A DNA stretch of 56,288 nucleotides from Opitutaceae bacterium. Lineage in GTDB: Bacteria; Verrucomicrobiota; Verrucomicrobiia; Opitutales; Opitutaceae. The DNA is taken from NCBI GenBank assembly GCA_003151515.1, contig PLXS01000028.1:1-56288 (forward strand). The letters are read 5' to 3'. Shown one piece after another: positions 9,210-17,709 of the stretch; positions within the stretch are counted from its first letter, which is position 1; every line of letters starts with the position of its first letter. The notes under the pieces were generated by a model, which saw nothing but the letters and a program-made list of their open reading frames with translations, searched no databases and was not told the DNA's origin. The translations under genes and the position numbers were made by a program.

Positions 9210-12200
9210 ATGCCCCCGCTTCGCGTCTTCACGGCCCGCGACACCGGCGTGCGCACCATGGCCTGGTCCGCGGCCCAGGACCGCGCCGGGATGATGTACT
9301 TCGGCTGCGACACGGTCGTCACGTTCGACGGCGACCGCTGGCATCCGGAGCGCATGGACCCGACCTACAGCATCCGTGGGCTGGACATTGGGCCCGACGG
9401 CAGGATCTGGGCGGCAGGCGTTAACGAGATCGGTTGGCTCGCACCGGGCCCCGGCGGCCAGCTGGCCTATCATTCCCTAGTCCCCAGCCTTCCCCGCGGG
9501 TTGCAGGCCCTTGGCGACGTGTGGCGGGTCTACGCCGAGGGGCCCGGCCGCGCGCTCTTCGTCACCCATGACAGGGTCCTGCGATGGAACTCGGGGAAGT
9601 TCTCCACCTGGGAGTACCCCGGTCTGCGGCTGCTCTGGTCGATGCGCACGGCGCGGGCAATCTACGTCCATTATCCCCCGCTCGGGCTGCTCAGGATCGG
9701 CGAGTCGGGGCCCGAGCTCGTCGCCGCCGCGTCCGTGCTCGGCTCAGCCGACATCCGCTGGCTCGACGACTCCGGCGACGACTGGCTCATCCTGACCAAA
9801 GGCGGCCTCGAGGTGATCCGCAAGGGGGCGCGGGCGCCCGAGGCCACGCAGGCCTCGGGTTTCCTCAGGGGAAACACGCCGACATGCGCGGTGCGCCTGG
9901 GCGACGGCTCCCTGGCCGTCGGCACCCTGCAGGGCGGAATCGCGATCGCGGACCGCACCGGGCGCATCCGGCGCATCCTCGACAAGGGCGCCGGGCTGCC
10001 CGCGAACCAGATCTACGGCCTGTTCATCGCGCGCGACGGGGCCCTCTGGTCGATGGGCCCCGCCCACATCGTTCGCATCGCGCTGGGGTCGGGCGCGGCC
10101 CTGTACGGCGAGCGCGCCGGGTACCCCCCGGGCGGCTGCGAGGCGCTCGCCGAGCACGCCGGGGACACCTTCATCGCCTCGCACAGCGATATCATGCGCC
10201 TGGCCGCGGACCCCTCCGCGGGCCTCGGGCGCTTCCGCGCGACCGGGGTCACGAGCAGCCGGTTCTACAGCCTGCTCGACACGCCCCTGGGCATCGTGGT
10301 CGGCCACTACCAGGGGCTGGGGCTCCTGGAGCCCGGGGGGATGCGCCAGATTGGCGGCACCGGCGACGTCGTCTTCAGGACCGCCCCCTCGCGGGCCTGG
10401 CCGGGCGAGATCCTCGTCTCGGGCTCCGACTGCGTGCTGCGCGTTGACCCCGCCTCGGGACGATCGGCGGTCGTCGCCGACTCGCTTCCCGACTACGCCG
10501 ACAGCGTCGTGGACGAGCCGTCCGGGCGCCTCTGGATCGGCACGGCGTCGAGGGGCCTCCTCGTCGCCGGACCGGGGACCACCCGGTGCGCGCCCGCCGC
10601 GCCCCGGTTCGGTCCCATTCCCGAAGCGGGCCCGGTGCTCGTGAGCCGCGCCTCCTCCGCGATCGTCGCCGTGGGCTCCTCCGGCGCGTTCCTCCTCGAC
10701 GCGGCATCCGACAGGTTCGTGCCCGTCGCTGGGTTCCCCGAGGGCGACCCGTCGGCCATCTCGAACCCCGGGCCGGACGGCTCCGTGTGGGTCGCGCTCG
10801 ACCCGGGCTCGGGCGGGCACTCGGCCAGGATCGGGAGGATCGCGGTCACGGGCCGGACGGCGGCATGGGCCCCGAGCTCGTTCGAGGGCCTTGCCACGAT
10901 CGGGTCGCTCCTGGGGCTTCACACCACCGCGTCGGCCCGGGGCTCGGTCCTGTGGATCTGCGGAAGCGAGGGCCTGCTCAGGGCGGAGCCCGGGGTGCTC
11001 GCGGGCGCGTCGGCTCCCCCGAGGCCCATCGTGCGCGCCTGGGCGCGGCCGGCGGGCGGCGGCCCCGACAGGGAGGTCGCCGGGCCGATCCCCTACTCGA
11101 ACCGGGGAATCCACGTGCAGTACAGCTCGCTCGACTATGCGAACCGCGAGACCGAGCGCTTCCAGACGATGCTTGAGGGCGTCGAGGGCGACTGGTCGGC
11201 GCCCACCGACTCGGCGGAGCGGGACATCTCGGGGCTGCGCGAGGGCCGCTACGACCTGCGGGTGCGGCTGGTCTCGGACTCGGGCGAGGCCGGCGAGGCG
11301 GCCGACCTGCGCCTCGTCGTCACGCCGCCCTGGTGGCGCACACCCCTGGCCTACTGCGCGCTCGGCCTCGCCGGCGTGGCCGCCGTCACGGGGCTCGTGA
11401 GGCTTCGCCTAGGCGCCCTGAGGCGGCGCGCCGACGTCCTGGAGGAGATGGTGCGCCAGCGCACGCTCGAGCTCGAGAAGGCGAACGCCGCCAAGACGGA
11501 GTTCGTCGCCAACATGAGCCATGAGATCCGAAACCCCATGGGGGGCATCATGGGCACCGCGCTCGAGCTAGCGGAGACGCCGCTCAGCCCCCGCCAGAGG
11601 GAGCTCGTCGGGACCCTGTGCAACTGCGCCTCCTTCCTCGCATCGCTGGTGGAGGACGTTCTCGACTTCGCGGCCATCGAGGCGGGCGAGTACAAGGTGG
11701 TGAGGACCCCGCTGAGCCCCAGGGACGTCCTGGACGCCGTCGTGAAGATGCTCAAGCCCGGGTCCGGCGGCGCCAGGCTGGAGGCCCTGGTCGAGCCCGC
11801 GGTCCCTGGGTGGATCGTCGGCGACGCGGCCCGCATAGAGCAGGTGATGGTCAACTTCGCGGCGAACGCGCTCAAGTTCGGCGCCGACCACGTGGTCCTC
11901 TCCGCGCGGGTCGACGGCGCCAGCATCGTCCTCGCCGTCAGGGACAACGGCCGGGGAATCCCCGCGTCCGAGCAGAGAAACCTGTTCATCCGGTTCTCCA
12001 GGCTCAAGCCGGCGCGCAACGCCGCGATCCCCGGCACCGGGCTGGGGCTCGCCGTCTGCAGGGCGCTCGCCGAGCGGATGGGGGGATCCGTGGGGGTCGA
12101 GAGCGCCCCGGGCCTGGGCTCGACCTTCTACATGCGCCTGCCGCTGGAGACGGCCCACGTCTCGCCGGGCCCGGAGCGCTACGACGCGCGCGGGGCCCGG

Positions 12201-12953
12201 GCCCTCGTCGTCGAGGACATCGAGTACAACGCCCGCGCGCTCGGGATGATGCTGCGCAAGATCGGCTTCAGCGTTGAGTTCGCCGCCGACGGGCGCGAGG
12301 CACTGTCCCGGCTCGCGACGGTTCCCTACAGCGCCGTGTTCCTCGACTGCGACCTGCCCGGCCTCAGCGGGTTCGACGTCGCGCGGTCGTTCCGCGCGAT
12401 CGAGCCCCGGGGCGCACACACGCTCATCATCGCGACGACGGCCCTCTCGACGTCAGCCGACAAGGACTCCTGCCTGGCCTCCGGGATGGACACGTTCGTC
12501 TCCAAGCCGATCACGCCCGAGAAGCTGCGGTCGGCGCTCGCCGCGGCCGGCATGCCGCTCAGCTCGGCGCCGCCCGGGGACGCGCCGCTTCGCGGCGCGG
12601 ACGGCGGGCTGGACTTCGGAGTGATGCGGCAGCTGGCCGACGGGAGCCGGGCGGGCCTGGAGCGGGAACTCTCGAGGTTCGCGGCTTCGCTTGCCGAGGC
12701 GGCTCAGGGGATCGGCCGGGCGCGGGCCGGCGGCTCCAGGGCGGCGGTCGCGTCCGCCGCGCACAGGGTGCTCTCCCACGCGCGGCTGGTGGGCGCGCTG
12801 GCGCTGTCGGCCGCGGCCGCGGACCTCCAGGAATTCGCGGCGGCCTACAGCGACCCGGATCTGGCCGGCGAGGCCGCCCTCGTCGAGCGCCTCTGCGCGC
12901 AGCTCCTGGAGGCGGTTGAGAGAGAGCGCCGCGAGGCGGCGGGGCAACCCTGA
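9210..12953 (+). CDS. Hybrid two-component sensor kinase with propeller sensor domain
   Basis: A 1247-residue sensor from the first ATG. Residues 1-610 form a two-component regulator propeller with WxxG-type blades; a Y_Y_Y domain (about 625-700), one membrane helix (about 708-730) and a coiled coil follow. HisKA has phospho-acceptor H771 in NMSHEIRNP. HATPase has an N-box (NFAANALKFG), G1 (DNGRGIP) and G2 (GTGLGLAV). The receiver has D1046 in FLDCDLPG and Lys in VSKPIT. A C-terminal HPt-like domain carries H1185 in AAHRVLSH. This layout resembles the Bacteroides hybrid systems that sense glycans in the periplasm. A clear signal peptide is encoded in frame upstream of 9210 without an ATG, GTG or TTG; the true start may be ATT at 9084. 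Confidence 0.92.
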   Translation: MPPLRVFTARDTGVRTMAWSAAQDRAGMMYFGCDTVVTFDGDRWHPERMDPTYSIRGLDIGPDGRIWAAGVNEIGWLAPGPGGQLAYHSLVPSLPRGLQALGDVWRVYAEGPGRALFVTHDRVLRWNSGKFSTWEYPGLRLLWSMRTARAIYVHYPPLGLLRIGESGPELVAAASVLGSADIRWLDDSGDDWLILTKGGLEVIRKGARAPEATQASGFLRGNTPTCAVRLGDGSLAVGTLQGGIAIADRTGRIRRILDKGAGLPANQIYGLFIARDGALWSMGPAHIVRIALGSGAALYGERAGYPPGGCEALAEHAGDTFIASHSDIMRLAADPSAGLGRFRATGVTSSRFYSLLDTPLGIVVGHYQGLGLLEPGGMRQIGGTGDVVFRTAPSRAWPGEILVSGSDCVLRVDPASGRSAVVADSLPDYADSVVDEPSGRLWIGTASRGLLVAGPGTTRCAPAAPRFGPIPEAGPVLVSRASSAIVAVGSSGAFLLDAASDRFVPVAGFPEGDPSAISNPGPDGSVWVALDPGSGGHSARIGRIAVTGRTAAWAPSSFEGLATIGSLLGLHTTASARGSVLWICGSEGLLRAEPGVLAGASAPPRPIVRAWARPAGGGPDREVAGPIPYSNRGIHVQYSSLDYANRETERFQTMLEGVEGDWSAPTDSAERDISGLREGRYDLRVRLVSDSGEAGEAADLRLVVTPPWWRTPLAYCALGLAGVAAVTGLVRLRLGALRRRADVLEEMVRQRTLELEKANAAKTEFVANMSHEIRNPMGGIMGTALELAETPLSPRQRELVGTLCNCASFLASLVEDVLDFAAIEAGEYKVVRTPLSPRDVLDAVVKMLKPGSGGARLEALVEPAVPGWIVGDAARIEQVMVNFAANALKFGADHVVLSARVDGASIVLAVRDNGRGIPASEQRNLFIRFSRLKPARNAAIPGTGLGLAVCRALAERMGGSVGVESAPGLGSTFYMRLPLETAHVSPGPERYDARGARALVVEDIEYNARALGMMLRKIGFSVEFAADGREALSRLATVPYSAVFLDCDLPGLSGFDVARSFRAIEPRGAHTLIIATTALSTSADKDSCLASGMDTFVSKPITPEKLRSALAAAGMPLSSAPPGDAPLRGADGGLDFGVMRQLADGSRAGLERELSRFAASLAEAAQGIGRARAGGSRAAVASAAHRVLSHARLVGALALSAAAADLQEFAAAYSDPDLAGEAALVERLCAQLLEAVERERREAAGQP

Positions 12954-12982
12954 CGCGGAGGGAGAGGCCCGGGGCCTTCCAA

Positions 12983-13471
12983 TCAGTCCTTCTCCGGCCT
13001 GCGGAACTCCTTGTGCTCCTTCTTCTCGAAATCGATGATGTCGGCCACCATCTTCGCGGCCTCGTCGTTCTTGCCCGCGGCGACCGTGTCCTTGAGCGCC
13101 GAAAGCTTGTCGAGCAGCTGGTTGACGCCGGCCCTGAAATCCTCGTCGAACTTGGGCCTCTGGTCGGCCGGCAGGTCGTCGGCCTTCGCCGGATTGAACT
13201 GCAGGGCCTCCTTGGCAGCGGCCTGCATGGTCGCGATCAGCTGAAGCGACGACTCGTTCTGGGCCGGGTCCGCCACCTGCTTCCTTAGCTTGCGAAACGC
13301 TTTGCCCACGCGATCCATGCGCTTCCCCAGCTCCGTCTTCTTCTCCTCATCCTGCTGGGGCGCCGCGGGCGCGGGCGCCGCCGGCGGCGCGGCCTGGGTC
13401 TGGGCCATGGAAAGGCGCGGGCAGAGCAGAGGGAGCGCGAGGACGACGAGGGGGACGGGGCTAAGTTTCAT
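12983..13471 (-). CDS. Cytochrome b562-like periplasmic protein
   Basis: A small 162-residue exported protein: signal peptide about residues 1-23 (ending SMAQ), an Ala/Pro linker, then an all-helical domain of about 110 residues. The helical part matches the soluble cytochrome b562 four-helix bundle in both spacing and ends. M52 (GKRMDRV) and H153 (KEHKEFR) align with heme ligands Met7 and His102 of E. coli cytochrome b562, with 101 residues between them here against 95 there. The C-terminal HKEFR parallels HQKYR of the known protein. Heme binding is inferred; a non-heme member of the fold cannot be excluded. It follows trmH by 23 bp. Confidence 0.7.
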   Translation of the reverse strand: MKLSPVPLVVLALPLLCPRLSMAQTQAAPPAAPAPAAPQQDEEKKTELGKRMDRVGKAFRKLRKQVADPAQNESSLQLIATMQAAAKEALQFNPAKADDLPADQRPKFDEDFRAGVNQLLDKLSALKDTVAAGKNDEAAKMVADIIDFEKKEHKEFRRPEKD

Positions 13472-13494
13472 AGGTTAAGGGCGGGAAATGTTTC

Positions 13495-14292
13495 TCAAGA
13501 GCCCCGCCCGTGCAACCTGTTTTCCCCCATTTGCGGGCGGGCGCGCGCCCGCCCCTTGCGGCGAGCGCCGAGCGCGTGGATGAGGATGGCGGCGGCGGCG
13601 GACACGTTGAGGGACTCGACCCGGCCGCTTCCGCTCAGGGTGATCCGGCGCGTGCAGGCGGCCTCGACCGCGGGGGCGAGCCCCTCCTCCTCGTTTCCCA
13701 AGACCAGGGCCCAGGGCCCGGGAGAACCCCGCTCGGCGGCCGGCTCGCCGCCCCGCGTCGCCGCGCCGACGACGTCGAAGCCAGCTGCGGCGAGCTCCCG
13801 CAGGAAGGGCGCAACGGCGGGGACGCACCAGACCTCGATGGCGTCCAGCCCGCCCTCGGCCACGCGGTAGGCCGCGGGACCCGGCCGGGCCGCCGACGCG
13901 TCGCCGGCGATGACGATCCTCTTGACCCCGAAGAACGCGGCGGTCCGGGCGATCGCGCCCAGGTTGTGCGCGTTGCCGACTCGGTCCAGCACGACAAGGT
14001 CCTCCATGCCGCGGGCCCACTCCTCGATGTCGCCCGCGGACGGGACCCTCGGGGCCTCATCGGACACGACGGCGACAATCCCGCCGTGGTGGACGGAGCC
14101 CGCGATCTTCTCGAGCTCCGCGGGCCCGACACACCGGTAGACCTTGCGCGCGGCGGCGAGCGCGCGGCACATCACGCCCACCCTCTTCGAGGTCGGCGCG
14201 TCAAAGTACAGGCGCGCGATCGACGAGGCGTCCCTGCGGAAGCGGGAGCGCACCGCGGCCAGCCCGCAGATGAGCGTCTCGCGGGCCTTCAC
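13495..14292 (-). CDS. TrmH/SpoU-family RNA 2'-O-ribose methyltransferase
   Basis: SAM-dependent methyltransferase of the SPOUT (trefoil knot) class, 265 residues. Motif 1 is NAHNLGAIARTAAFFG, motif 2 WALVLGNEEEGL and motif 3 RVESLNVSAAAAIL, all in the family order. An N-terminal substrate-binding domain resembling SpoU_sub_bind covers about residues 5-80 (GLAAVRSRF, VHHGGIVAV). It starts with GTG at 14292 and overlaps the RlmM-like gene by 4 bp (GTGA). The C-terminus ends in a basic tail of about 20 residues whose DNA contains a 20-bp perfect GC palindrome at 13535-13554. The target nucleotide (tRNA or 23S rRNA) is not predictable from this. Confidence 0.9.
   Translation of the reverse strand: MKARETLICGLAAVRSRFRRDASSIARLYFDAPTSKRVGVMCRALAAARKVYRCVGPAELEKIAGSVHHGGIVAVVSDEAPRVPSAGDIEEWARGMEDLVVLDRVGNAHNLGAIARTAAFFGVKRIVIAGDASAARPGPAAYRVAEGGLDAIEVWCVPAVAPFLRELAAAGFDVVGAATRGGEPAAERGSPGPWALVLGNEEEGLAPAVEAACTRRITLSGSGRVESLNVSAAAAILIHALGARRKGRARARPQMGENRLHGRGS
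13535..13554. repeat. 20-bp perfect GC palindrome inside the trmH 3' end
   Basis: GGGCGGGCGC is followed directly by its reverse complement GCGCCCGCCC. It sits within the codons for the basic C-terminal tail of the TrmH-family protein. As RNA it would form a hairpin about 40 bases before the stop codon. Confidence 0.6.
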
Positions 14293-15308
14293 GGCGGGAG
14301 CGATCCGGTCACGGTGAATTCCTCCCTGTCATGGTACAGGTGCACAATCCGCGCTCCGCGGGCGTGTGTCGAGAGCGCCGACCCGGCGGACCGCAGGTCC
14401 CCGAGGAGCTCGATTGGGTCGACCCGGCCGAACTTCAGGTTGACGATGAAGCGCCTGCACCAGCCGCCGCGCAGCCACGGGGAGAGCACCGCCTGGAGCA
14501 CCCTGCGGGGGTCCTCGAGCATGTCGCAGAAGAGCCAGTCGTAGGCGGCGCCCCCGGCCGGGCTGAACCCGAACGCGTCCTCGCGCCTGTGCTCGATCAA
14601 GGGGTTGGCGAGCGCCCCGCCCTTGAGCGGTCCGTTGTCCACGGCGACCACGCGCGCCCCGCGCTTGGCCGCGCTGTAGCTCCACCCCCCGGGCGCCGCG
14701 CCGAGGTCGCAGACGATCTCCCCGGGCCCGGGCTCGCGGCCGATGATGGCGTAGGACTCCTCGACCTTGAGGTAGGAGCGCGACGGCGCGCTGTCATCGT
14801 CGGCCATCCTGCAGGGGCCGCACAGGTACGCGCTGCGCGCGACGTGTGCCCGCCCGAAATCCGTGAACCACACGAAGAGCCCCCGGGCGGCGCCCACGCG
14901 CGGCCTTTGCGCCGATGCGAGCTTCGCCACGCGGCCGAGCCGCTTTTTCAGGATGTCGCGGAACGCGGCCTCGACGGCGGCGACGCGGCGCCCGAGGCCG
15001 GCGACGTCCTGCCCGGCGCCGAAGACGCACGGCCAGGCCCCCTCGACCCGCTCACCGACGAGGCTCGCCGCGAAGAAGTCCGCGATGCGCTGCGCGATCT
15101 CGTTCACCCGCTCGCCCTCGGCCACGACCTCGACGTCCAGGAGCGCGTGGGCGAACGCGGCGCCCCGAAGCGGCGCCGCCTCGCTCGCGGCGGCCGTCAC
15201 CCAGCCCGGGCCGCTTGCGGACGCGGCGGCTCCCACGCTCCCCATCTCGCGGACCAGGAGGTGCTCGAAACCGGACTGGCACAGCGCCAGGCAGCCGTGG
15301 TTTGCCAT
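14289..15308 (-). CDS. RlmM-like rRNA 2'-O-methyltransferase (FtsJ fold)
   Basis: A 339-residue SAM methyltransferase. The N-terminal half (about residues 1-160) resembles the THUMP-containing region of RlmM, which methylates C2498 of 23S rRNA. The C-terminal half is FtsJ-like, with SAM motif CDLGAAPGGWS. The K-D-K-E catalytic set is visible: K in SYLKVEE, D in FCDMLED, K in VNLKFGRV and E near REEFTVTG. These features favour RlmM over RlmE, which lacks the long N-terminal domain. The start at 15308 is ATG. It is coupled to trmH by a 4-bp overlap, so two ribose methyltransferases are made together. Confidence 0.8.
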   Translation of the reverse strand: MANHGCLALCQSGFEHLLVREMGSVGAAASASGPGWVTAAASEAAPLRGAAFAHALLDVEVVAEGERVNEIAQRIADFFAASLVGERVEGAWPCVFGAGQDVAGLGRRVAAVEAAFRDILKKRLGRVAKLASAQRPRVGAARGLFVWFTDFGRAHVARSAYLCGPCRMADDDSAPSRSYLKVEESYAIIGREPGPGEIVCDLGAAPGGWSYSAAKRGARVVAVDNGPLKGGALANPLIEHRREDAFGFSPAGGAAYDWLFCDMLEDPRRVLQAVLSPWLRGGWCRRFIVNLKFGRVDPIELLGDLRSAGSALSTHARGARIVHLYHDREEFTVTGSLPP

Positions 15309-15341
15309 GGCGGCCGAGCCAATCCTACCCCGGCCGCGCCT

Positions 15342-16445
15342 TCAAAGCAAAAGGCCCGCCGGAACGACGCCGTGGCCCGCCCCGATGTGGCCGACCGAGA
15401 TCCTGGCGCCGTCCAGCCTGTAGCCGCCCTCGAAGGGGTTCTTGGCAAGGAAGAGGGGCGTGTCCAGGTCGGCGTACGCGAAGCCGCCGAGGCCCGCCGC
15501 GAGGCACGCGGAAACCGTCATGGCCAGCATTGACTCGACGTTGCCTCCGATCATGAGCCCTATGCCCGCATGGCGCGCCACGGCGACCACCTCGAGCGCC
15601 TCGGCTATGCCTGCCTTCATCAGCTTGATGTTGAAAACGTCCGCGGCGCCCGCGCGCGCGAGCAGGCGCGCGTCTGCCGCGCTGGACACGCTCTCGTCGG
15701 CCGCCTGCGGCCACCCCGTCTCGGCTCGGAGCGCCCGCATCCCGTCAATGTCGTCCCGCGGCAGCCACTGCTCGAGGAGAGCGGGGGTGATGCCGCCTGC
15801 CTTGAGGCCGGCGGCGAGGCGCGACGCCCCGGCTCGCCCCAGGCCAGCGTTGCCGTCTAGGATGAGCGGGGCCCCGGGGGCCTCCTGCGCCACGGCAAGG
15901 ATTCGGTCCAGGTCCTCCTTCGCCCCGCCCGGCGCGCCGACCTTCACCTTTATCATCCTGATGCCCCTGCCCCGGATGTGGCGCGCGGCGTCGCGGGCCT
16001 CGCCGCTCGTGCCCAGGGTCACCGTCATGTCGGTCTCAAGCTCGGTGCCGGCCCCCCCGAAGTGCCGCCAGAGCGGCACGCCCTCCCGGCGGCACACCGC
16101 GTCCAGCAGGGCCGTCTCCAGGGCGCAGACGCCGCTGCCACAGCCGCCGGAGCGAGAGCGCAGCTCGGCGCCGATCCCCCTCCAGCCGGCCGCGTCTCGC
16201 CCGCGCACCCATTCCGCGGCAAGCGAGAGGGCTTCAAGCGCCGACGCCTGGGTCTCCCCGTTGTAGGCCGGGAACGGCGCGGCCTCGCCGTAACCGACCG
16301 TGCCGTCCGCAAGCTGCACGCGCACCAGCGCGTTTGCGGCGGTCTGCTGGGCCCCCCGGGAGATGCCGAACGGCGCCCTGAGCGGGATGTCGAGCGGCAC
16401 GACGCGCACTTCTTGCACCTCGGTGGGAATGGGCCTGCCGGACAT
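15342..16445 (-). CDS. Dipeptide epimerase, enolase superfamily (L-Ala-D/L-Glu type)
   Basis: A 367-residue mandelate racemase/muconate lactonizing enzyme homologue. The acid/base lysine pair is present as IKVKVG (KxK) and, in the other half of the barrel, FNIKLMKAG. Metal ligands are D in LILDGNAG, E in LLEQWLP and D in ADESVSS. This arrangement is that of the L-Ala-D/L-Glu epimerases, which act on murein dipeptides during peptidoglycan recycling; dipeptide preference varies in the family, so the exact substrate is inferred. It is the first gene of a minus-strand run (33 bp before the RlmM-like gene) and is divergent from glycerate kinase. Confidence 0.85.
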   Translation of the reverse strand: MSGRPIPTEVQEVRVVPLDIPLRAPFGISRGAQQTAANALVRVQLADGTVGYGEAAPFPAYNGETQASALEALSLAAEWVRGRDAAGWRGIGAELRSRSGGCGSGVCALETALLDAVCRREGVPLWRHFGGAGTELETDMTVTLGTSGEARDAARHIRGRGIRMIKVKVGAPGGAKEDLDRILAVAQEAPGAPLILDGNAGLGRAGASRLAAGLKAGGITPALLEQWLPRDDIDGMRALRAETGWPQAADESVSSAADARLLARAGAADVFNIKLMKAGIAEALEVVAVARHAGIGLMIGGNVESMLAMTVSACLAAGLGGFAYADLDTPLFLAKNPFEGGYRLDGARISVGHIGAGHGVVPAGLLL

Positions 16446-16473
16446 CGCCCCATGCTCGCCACGTCCGGATGGA

Positions 16474-16503
16474 TTGCAAACCGGCGCGCGCCGGATGTAT
16501 CAA
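16474..16503 (+). promoter_or_regulatory. Candidate promoter of glycerate kinase with palindromic spacer
   Basis: -35 TTGCAA at 16474-16479, -10 TATCAA at 16498-16503, spacing 18 bp. The spacer contains the 14-bp perfect palindrome CCGGCGCGCGCCGG at 16481-16494. The ATG at 16514 is 10 bases after the -10, so the mRNA would have almost no leader. On the opposite strand TTGATA (16503-16498) followed 17 bp later by TTTGCA could serve the epimerase gene, putting the palindrome between both divergent promoters. Confidence 0.45.
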
Positions 16504-16513
16504 CGCTCCTCCC

Positions 16514-17668
16514 ATGCGCGTCCTCGTGGCGTTCGACAAGTTCAAGGGCTCGATCGGCGCCGCCCAGGCGTGCGACGTCGCCGCCGGGGTCGTCTCCGGC
16601 CTCGGCTGGGAAGCCGACCGCTGCCCGCTGACCGACGGCGGCGAGGGCTTTGCGGCGATCCTGACAAGGGCGGCCGGCGGCCGGGAGTCGAGCCACACCG
16701 TGGCCGGGCCCAGGGGGGAGCCCGTGAGGGCGTCGATCGGCATCGTGCCTGCGGACGCGATCCGGGCCGGGGCGAGGGCGCGCCTTGCCGCGGCCGTGCC
16801 GGGCTCCCGGGTCGGCGTCGTCGAGATGGCAGCGGCCAGCGGGCTCGCCCTGCTTGCGCCGCAGCTGCGCGATCCGTTCCTGGCGTCGTCGCGGGGGACC
16901 GGCGAACTCATCCGGGCCGCGGCGCAGGCCGGCGTCCAATCCGTTCTCCTGGGCGTCGGCGGTAGCGCCACCCACGACCTGGGCCTCGGCGCCCTGGGGG
17001 CCCTTGGACTGTCCTTTGCGGACGGCTCCGGGCGCCCGATTCCGCGCATCACCCCGGCGGACTTCGCGCGGCTCGGCCGCATCGAGGGGCGCATCGAGGG
17101 CCCCTTGCCGCCGATCGCGATCGCGTGCGACGTGGACAACCCCCTCCTCGGGCCCAACGGGGCGGCGGCCGTGTACGGCGGGCAGAAGGGCCTTGCGCCC
17201 GCCGACCTCCCCGAGCTCGAGCGGCAGACGGCCAGCGTCGCGGCAATGCTGTGCCGCCACTTCGGCCGCCCCGCCGACCTGGCCTCGCATCCGGGGGCCG
17301 GCGCGGCCGGTGGCATCGCCTTCGGTCTCATGGCGGCGGCGGGGGCGGTGCTGATCCCGGGCTTCGAGCTGGTGGCTTCCTGGCTGGACATCGAGCGAAG
17401 GCTCGCCGGCGCCGACCTGGTCGTCACCGGCGAGGGGCGCTTTGACGACACGTCGCTTCGCGGGAAGGGCCCGGGCGCCGTGGCCAGGCTGGGGCTCTCG
17501 CTCGGCAAGGAGGTCCACGTCTTCGCGGGCAGGATCGCGCTCTCGCGGGGAATTCCGGGCCTCTTCGTGCACGAGATCACGCCGGCCGGGACCGCGGCGG
17601 CCGAGGCCTTCCCGGGCGCGCCGGAATTCCTCGAGCGCGCGGTCAGGCTCGCGCTTTCGCGCGCGTGA
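16514..17668 (+). CDS. Glycerate kinase (GlxK/GarK family)
   Basis: Phosphorylates glycerate with ATP in the cytoplasm, feeding C2/C3 acids into glycolysis. The 384-residue protein shows the PF02595 pattern: N-terminal VLVAFDKFKGSI, DRCPLTDGGEGF, SRGTGELI, the glycine-rich LGVGGSATHDLG, VDNPLLGPNGA and the C-terminal VTGEGRFDDTSLRGKG. Bacterial members usually make 2-phosphoglycerate. The ATG at 16514 (MRVLVAFDK) fits the family start and the promoter position; an in-frame start at 16469 would overlap the promoter. The stop overlaps a GTG of the following gene by 4 bp. Confidence 0.93.
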   Translation: MRVLVAFDKFKGSIGAAQACDVAAGVVSGLGWEADRCPLTDGGEGFAAILTRAAGGRESSHTVAGPRGEPVRASIGIVPADAIRAGARARLAAAVPGSRVGVVEMAAASGLALLAPQLRDPFLASSRGTGELIRAAAQAGVQSVLLGVGGSATHDLGLGALGALGLSFADGSGRPIPRITPADFARLGRIEGRIEGPLPPIAIACDVDNPLLGPNGAAAVYGGQKGLAPADLPELERQTASVAAMLCRHFGRPADLASHPGAGAAGGIAFGLMAAAGAVLIPGFELVASWLDIERRLAGADLVVTGEGRFDDTSLRGKGPGAVARLGLSLGKEVHVFAGRIALSRGIPGLFVHEITPAGTAAAEAFPGAPEFLERAVRLALSRA

Positions 17669-17709
17669 AACGGCTCGACCGGGACCCGGCCTTCCCCGAT
17701 ACGTCTGCG

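Noticed and set aside
12963..12983. AGGCCC-G-GGGCCT hairpin as a terminator between the sensor and the cytochrome gene
   Set aside because: The usable stem is only 5 bp with a GC loop and no T-run; too weak to call.
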